DNA from: Paragonimus skrjabini miyazakii
Lineage: Eukaryota > Platyhelminthes > Trematoda > Plagiorchiida > Troglotrematidae
DNA: 64,000 bases
Assembly (NCBI GenBank): GCA_014338405.1
Contig: JTDE01002498.1
Coordinates: 34,992-98,991, forward strand
Direction: 5' to 3'
Part shown: in pieces, positions 59,456-64,000 of the stretch
Numbering within the stretch: position 1 is the stretch's first letter
How the letters are laid out: every line of letters starts with the position of its first letter
Notes under the pieces: model-generated
What the model was told of the DNA's origin: nothing
Seen by the model: the letters and a program-made list of their open reading frames with translations, nothing else
The model's database searches: none
Position numbers and translations under genes: made by a program

Positions 59456-60481
59456 ATGTTTCCACGCTCGCTCCTGTTCCTCTCCCCACACCCATGGCGT
59501 ATCCTTGTGGGTCAGTGGCTTGATGAGCTCCATGATTTGAGCTAAACAGGGCCGAAACCGACTCAAGTAGTTAATCATTCCATTGAAACGAGCAATACCT
59601 TTCACATCAGTTGGGTGTGCCATATTCACTATTGCACAGATTTTTGCTGGATCAGGCTTGATTCCTTCTCCGAATAAAACGTGTCCATGGAAAGTAACTT
59701 CGTTGGTGCAATATTCAATTTTCTCCTGTTTGAACTTGATGCCGACCCGTTGGCATCTGGCAAGAAAGAGTTCTAGATTTTTGTCGTGTTCGACTTTGGT
59801 ACAACCGTGGATCAAAACATCGTCAGCTATGCACATGACATCAAGTAGGTTCTCGATTGCTTGGATTAGTCGTTTCTGGAATATTTCGCTGGAGACTTTC
59901 AATCCGAACAGTAGACGAAGCCAACGGAAACGACCAAAAGGTGTCCCGAATGTTGTTAACAAACTGGACTGTTCATCCAGTTTTACATGCCAGAAAACAG
60001 AGGATAAATCCACCTTGGTGAAAAAACATGCAACGGTTAGCTGAGGAAGAATGTTTTCTAATAAGGGAAGTCGAAAATACCCTCTTCTTAATGCTACATT
60101 TAATGGTTTCGGGTCGATGCAAATTTTCACTTCGCCGGATTTCTTGCTGGCTATAACGACCTGACTAACCTAACCGGTTGGCTCGTCTACCCGCTGTATT
60201 ACTCCTAGATCTGTCACCCGTGTGAGTTCCTTTTCAAATGTCTCTCTTACAGCAAGTGGCAAACGACGAATGGGTAGCACGACTGGTTTCGCATCCGAAT
60301 CAATGTTCAACTTACAAACTCCTGGAAAGGTTCCCAAAGTACCATCAAAAACACTGGAATACTTTAGCCACATGTTGGTCAATGGCGAGACTGCGTTACA
60401 TACACAGTTAAATGTTACCAATTCCAGTGCTTCGACTGCTTCAACTCCGAGAAGGAGTGGAAAATCTTTGACCACAAACAA
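59456..60481 (-). pseudogene. Reverse transcriptase of copy B
   Basis: The first block 60481-60170 (PVVLPIRRLPLAVRETFEKE, VIQRVDEPTG) ends at a stop where the family has Trp. After it, 60130-59456 reads DPKPLNVALRRGYFRLPLLE, FFTKVDLSSVFWHVKLDE, then CIADDVLIHG. The two catalytic Asp of the xxDD box remain, but the usual aromatic residue is Ile. The motif-A Asp is at residue 41 of the second block. The thumb ends at the SINE insertion. Confidence 0.85.
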
Positions 60482-60680
60482 AATTTGTTCGACACGTTTG
60501 TCATTAATTGGGTTGCGTAGGATTGCCGTAAACTTCCCCCTGGGGCCTCACCGCTGTTTCATTCTACATTCGAAGCAAGAGGTTCGTATTCGTCAATGGA
60601 TCGTTTGGGACGCAGGACCGAGGGTCGAGGTTGACGCCTGTACCTGAAACCACCTGGAAGTTTATTGTTATTCCATTCGA
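60482..60680 (-). pseudogene. Protease remnant of copy B
   Basis: On the minus strand, ITINFQVVSGTGVNLDP aligns with the aspartic protease active-site region of Ty3/gypsy elements. The catalytic Asp is replaced by Val and the following Thr by Ser, so the enzyme could not work. The segment continues from gag in frame, then shifts frame before the RT block. Confidence 0.55.
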
Positions 60681-61534
60681 TTCAATTTCGGCAGATCGTA
60701 TATTCTGGTGGGGGTCGTTCACTCCAACCGCACACACTGTGTACCTTCTAGGCTGGGTTGTCTTTGCCAAACTTGAACCACTCTTGCAGCAAACAGAGAA
60801 ATGGTTTGCTTTACCGCTCTTTGTGCAAATTTTTCGCCATGCTGGGCACTGTTCTTTCTTGAAACCATGGGTTCTTCCGCAGAAAGTACAGCCTGCTAGA
60901 GGGTTTCTTGGCTTTTTTGCCATCACGCGATTGATACCTCCTGTCAAGTGAATTTTCAAGGCTTCTGCCTTTTTGTCGACTGCCTCTTCAATTCGACACA
61001 TATCAGTGCATTGTTTGAGCGTCAACTGCGGATCCCACAGTATTCTCTTTGTCAAATTGCCGTTTCTCATTCCAATAATTAACCTATATTTGATCAGTTT
61101 GTCATGCATGCAGTTACAGAAATCGCAGGTTGTGGCCATGGATCTCAGAGCTTGAACAGATTGATTTATGGATTCCCCTGGTTCTTGGACGCGGCAATTA
61201 AATTTATCTCTCAAAAGTGTCGTTCGAAAATCCCAAACAATAACATTCTAATTTCGTCATCACGTTTTCCCAGTCTCCGGGGTCTTCGTCTGCTCCATAT
61301 TGAAAAATATTAATGCAGCGGACGGCCTGCTCACTAACATCGCCATTTGAAACTCCTTCTCGGCTGACGATAGTCGAGCTAGCGTGCGGAAATCTTGAAA
61401 TTGTAACTTCCACATTTTCCATCTATCTGGAAGTCCTTCATCCTCATTCATGTTCAGCTGGGCCGATGGTCGGAGATTCAATCCCACCATTGGGCTCACA
61501 CCCATCCAATCTGGGTTCTTCATCTCTGTCACCA
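60681..61534 (-). pseudogene. gag of copy B
   Basis: Begins at an ATG spanning the LTR/primer-site junction (61535-61533). The N-terminal block shares NPDWMGVSPMVGLNLRPS with copy A but carries a small deletion near 61340 that shifts frame. The capsid C-terminal block from 61214 onward (KFNCRVQEPGESINQSVQAL) follows the same frame break as in copy A. The Cys clusters are CTFCGRTHGFKKEQC and CTKSGKANHFSVCC. The second has lost its second Cys but keeps the His that copy A lost. Confidence 0.8.
61517..61534 (-). promoter_or_regulatory. Putative primer-binding site of copy B
   Basis: Immediately after the 5' LTR, element orientation tggtgacagagatgaaga. The leading TGG fits a tRNA CCA end. The first seven bases would pair with a tRNA ending GTCACCA, as in tRNA-Trp, but the rest does not clearly match. 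Confidence 0.5.
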
Positions 61535-61691
61535 TGTAGAACAAATCAGGTTCAGAGCAAGATGTGTATTCACTACACCACACACAACATCTCATCTAGT
61601 CTGTTATGGATATTGTAGATATAGGTCAATGTCGAACAATCTGATTGGCCAATGCAGATAGGGCGTATATGATTGGCTGCATTTCCCCACA
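61535..61691 (-). repeat. 5' LTR of copy B
   Basis: 157 bp, same length as the 3' LTR, with TG and CA ends; flanked on the right by the target duplication atata at 61692-61696. Confidence 0.9.
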
Positions 61692-61744
61692 ATATACATC
61701 ATTCATATACAGACAAGCAGGAACTAGATACGCCTACGAGCACA

Positions 61745-62100
61745 CCAAGAACTATGTAATCATAAACATGGTAACCCGATAGGTTGCCCCAACCAATTTT
61801 GTGAACATAACGTTGGCCGAGACGTTTGGATAAGCACCGTTACGCAGAAAGCCAGTGACTTTGGGTTTCGATTGCACAACAGCTTCTTGAATGAGTTTAA
61901 TGAGTCGACTGGCGACTGGCTGAAAGTTGTCGATTTGTTTCGCCTATGTAAACGTAACTGCAACTGCAAGTGAACTGGGAGTCAGAAGAGGTCGGCATCA
62001 GTAAAAATCCAAGTATCGTCAGAATATCGTTTGTACAATAACGACTCAGAAGTGAAATATGTTTTGGCGTACAGTCTGTTTTCGGTTATTCATCATCGGA
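61745..62100 (-). mobile_element. Penelope-like fragment: RT piece fused to nuclease
   Basis: On the minus strand, LYKRYSDDTWIFTDADLF (RT catalytic box, about 62040-61990) runs straight into CSCSYVYIGETNRQL (GIY-YIG nuclease) and then the C-terminal region ending near 61760. The RT thumb between them is deleted. A tail-like string (gatgaataaccgaaaac) at about 62080 suggests another element end abuts here. Confidence 0.65.
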
Positions 62101-62139
62101 TCGATTACATAACATTTTATATCATTACGACTGACGAAG

Positions 62140-62560
62140 GGCGAGGTGAATTCCATGTCGAGTGCAATTCTGGCACACCTTGTTGACTCAGAGCCTCAAG
62201 TCTCACCGGAACCAGGTTTCCAACCCATTTACCGCTTGCTCAGTCGTCAATCCAGAGGAGTCAAATTCTTTATTCCTTATTGTGGCCAGCGCGGAGGCGA
62301 TCGGAATTCGATGGCGCAATTCACAGCTGTGCGCTCATAAGAAATTTTTCCAGGTCCTACGGTTACCATGGCCCCCGTTACGAAATTGACACCTCCGTAG
62401 GTCAATTTTGTCACCTAATTTTCTCCAATTCACAACCACGTGACGTAATTATGTGATTAATTGCTTTTGATTTTGCTCGCTTGACAACCGTGACCATATA
62501 AAGTGTTATGTAATTGGCTCAATGATGAATAGCCGAAAGTGAGCTGTTCACCAAGTCAGC
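62140..62560 (+). mobile_element. Penelope-like 3'-end copy
   Basis: Reads GFQPIYRLLSRQSRGVKF in one frame, then AEAIGIRWRNSQLCAHKKFF and VLRLPWPP in the next, with a tail gatgaatagccgaaag near 62525. It holds the nuclease C-terminus and 3' untranslated end only. It lies between minus-strand Penelope pieces, so it is probably nested in an older copy. Confidence 0.7.
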
Positions 62561-62589
62561 TTTTACTCCCAATGAACTCACGGGGCCAT

Positions 62590-62720
62590 TCGAACCGTTG
62601 AAACAGTCACGATTTACAATCGGAAACTTGTCGTTCATTTGTTCCTAAGACGAGATCCGCTAATTTTGATCTTAACGGACTAGCCATAGCAACACCGTCT
62701 ATCTGCTTGTAAGCAAATCC
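62590..62720 (-). mobile_element. Penelope-like RT fragment
   Basis: The minus strand reads KQIDGVAMASPLRSKLADLV, matching the family RT motif DGVAMGSPLGP-LAD seen at 2400-2330. It likely belongs with the minus-strand piece at 61745-62100, the two separated by the inserted plus-strand copy. Confidence 0.6.
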
Positions 62721-62779
62721 CTCAAGTTGTTGATGCGCCCCATGACGCAACAGACAATGGCAACAGAGCGAGTGAGACG

Positions 62780-63000
62780 AAATCCGACCTCATCCATAGA
62801 AAAGCACATCATGGAAACACGTCACGTTGTTGACCCAGCCAATTCTTTCCAGGTGTTGTTGCGTAATCGGAATCTGCAATTGCTTGCCTTCTCTGAAGCA
62901 GTGTTAATCAATACTCGCCAGCCGGTCCGGTGTGTGCATAAACCGTTGACTCACTCAGTTTGTCTGCCCTGGAACCGATACCAGTCCTTGTTTTGTGTAA
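62780..63000 (+). mobile_element. Penelope-like nuclease C-terminus fragment
   Basis: Reads HIMETRHVVDPANSFQVLL, then AFSEAVLINTRQPVRCVHKP and SVCLPW, the same C-terminal signature as other copies in the window but more diverged. It stands head to head with the RT fragment at 62590-62720. Confidence 0.6.
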
Positions 63001-64000
63001 ACCCAATCGTTGATATATTTTCTAATGTTTTACGTTCGTGACTGAAAAGAGTAAACGAACTGTTAACATTTCGCGACGTATACCTTCTATCGCTACTGGG
63101 GAAATCCCTCAAAATCGAAACGAATATTTCTGTACACAATAAAATAGGATCTTCGAGGTATTCAATTGGAACACCCATATCACAATTGTGAGTACAGATC
63201 AAATCACAGACAATCTACTGTCGTAAAACGAGGATAAACATCCATGGAATATATTACTTGAGTACTCACCAAAGCTTTTTCTAAGTTTTCAGCTGAATCA
63301 AGAGTTCTTCAGATAATGCTGCAGGAAAACATGACCGGTTACAACTAGCTTTGGTTCAAGTTACTGATGGATATGTACATTAATGATCTGTTTTGAGTAT
63401 CTAAAGAAACAAATTGCTGCGTCTCGGATACATACTTCGAGTGTGGATCAAATTCACATTACCACGGCTTTGTTGAGTCACACAAAACCGAAAGTTTGGG
63501 ACTCTGTGTCAATTAATGTGAACCGACTTGTGTTGCCATCGGAGTTTGACACTGTTGTCGTTATCGATATTGAATTACATTATTGGGTAATCTGGTTAAA
63601 AGAGTCAATACCTCAGCTGGTTACTGCTGATCATGGTTCAACTTAGTCACTTCTGGTAAACACTGGCAATGTTGAGACTGTGTTGCTCAGAACAATGGCC
63701 ATCAAGAACGTTGAGTACTAATCGAAATCCCGTGTAATCGTGATACAAATTGTTTAAACTACATGGAGGTTTAAGTAGTGATTTACCAATGTTGCAGTAT
63801 CAAGTCGAGCCAGTGATGCACTTTATGCACCATAAGAGGGGAACATTCAGAATGTGTTTTTTTTCATCAAACGTAGTGGAGTTTGATGGCATACATTTCC
63901 AAAAGCATCTCCCAGACAACAGCAGTTGACAATAAGCAGCCTACATAGTGTAGCGAAAAGGCGTCCAATAAAGCACAATCTTTATTGTCCAACTCGCAAG
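63001..64000. other. Intron end of window, one weak open stretch
   Basis: A plus-strand open stretch at 63383-63646 contains KVWDSVSINVNRLVLPSEFD, faintly like the start of a retroelement integrase core, but no catalytic triad is visible. Nothing else is recognised. No receptor exon was found here. Confidence 0.3.

Larger units (their letters stand above)
57396..61691 (-). mobile_element. Ty3/gypsy-type LTR element, copy B, near full length, decayed
   Basis: Two 157-bp LTRs enclose gag, a protease remnant, RT, RNase H and integrase in Ty3/gypsy order. A perfect 5-bp target duplication atata lies at 57391-57395 and 61692-61696. The LTRs begin TG and end CA in element orientation. By eye they differ at about 17 of 157 positions, so the insertion is old. 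Multiple stops, frameshifts and a nested SINE inactivate it. The short overall size and Gag/Pol style recall the fluke CsRn1-like lineage; that placement is inference. Confidence 0.9.

Overview
The window looks like animal nuclear DNA, most likely from a parasitic flatworm (probably a digenean fluke). It is AT-leaning and has one very long intron-rich gene with GT-AG introns. Its introns hold transposable elements typical of flukes: Penelope-like elements with a GIY-YIG endonuclease, a compact Ty3/gypsy-type LTR family, an RTE-type non-LTR element and tRNA-derived SINEs. The species assignment is inference. No bacterial operons, rRNA genes, genuine tRNA genes or CRISPR arrays are visible.

Host gene. 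Seventeen exons on the + strand, from 220 to 56874, can be chained. Splice phases match at every junction except one unresolved gap (10303-14445). The predicted product is a divergent seven-helix receptor of adhesion-GPCR style. It has a Cys-containing extracellular N-terminus (220-10302), a helical then beta-rich region resembling a GAIN domain (14446-16613), a GPS-like exon with the four-cysteine pattern (19738-19929), seven candidate membrane helices (23671-48972) and a basic cytoplasmic tail (48811-56874). Both ends of the gene lie outside the window or were not found. I could not assign it to a named receptor family.

Mobile elements. (1) Two broken Penelope-like copies sit head to head at 1490-3930, with 3'-end fragments at 4530-4960, 30495-30680 and 41745-42250 and a nested cluster at 61745-63000. 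(2) A nearly complete but decayed RTE-type element lies antisense at 31090-34560. (3) Two antisense Ty3/gypsy-type insertions have perfect 5-bp target duplications. Copy A (43693-45545) is internally deleted and contains a 100-N gap. Copy B (57396-61691) is near full length with 157-bp LTRs, gag, protease remnant, RT, RNase H and integrase, all broken by stops and frameshifts. (4) SINEs with tRNA-like A and B boxes occur at 13960-14115, 25335-25570, 35085-35345 and 52140-52330. One more is inserted inside copy B's pol at 59255-59455, and degenerate pieces lie at 35430-35560 and 49640-49920.

Most remaining sequence is intron in which I see nothing convincing. Two unexplained open stretches (27244-27852 and 18136-18600) are noted at low confidence. 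The RTE and both gypsy copies lie antisense to the host gene, as is often seen for insertions tolerated inside introns.
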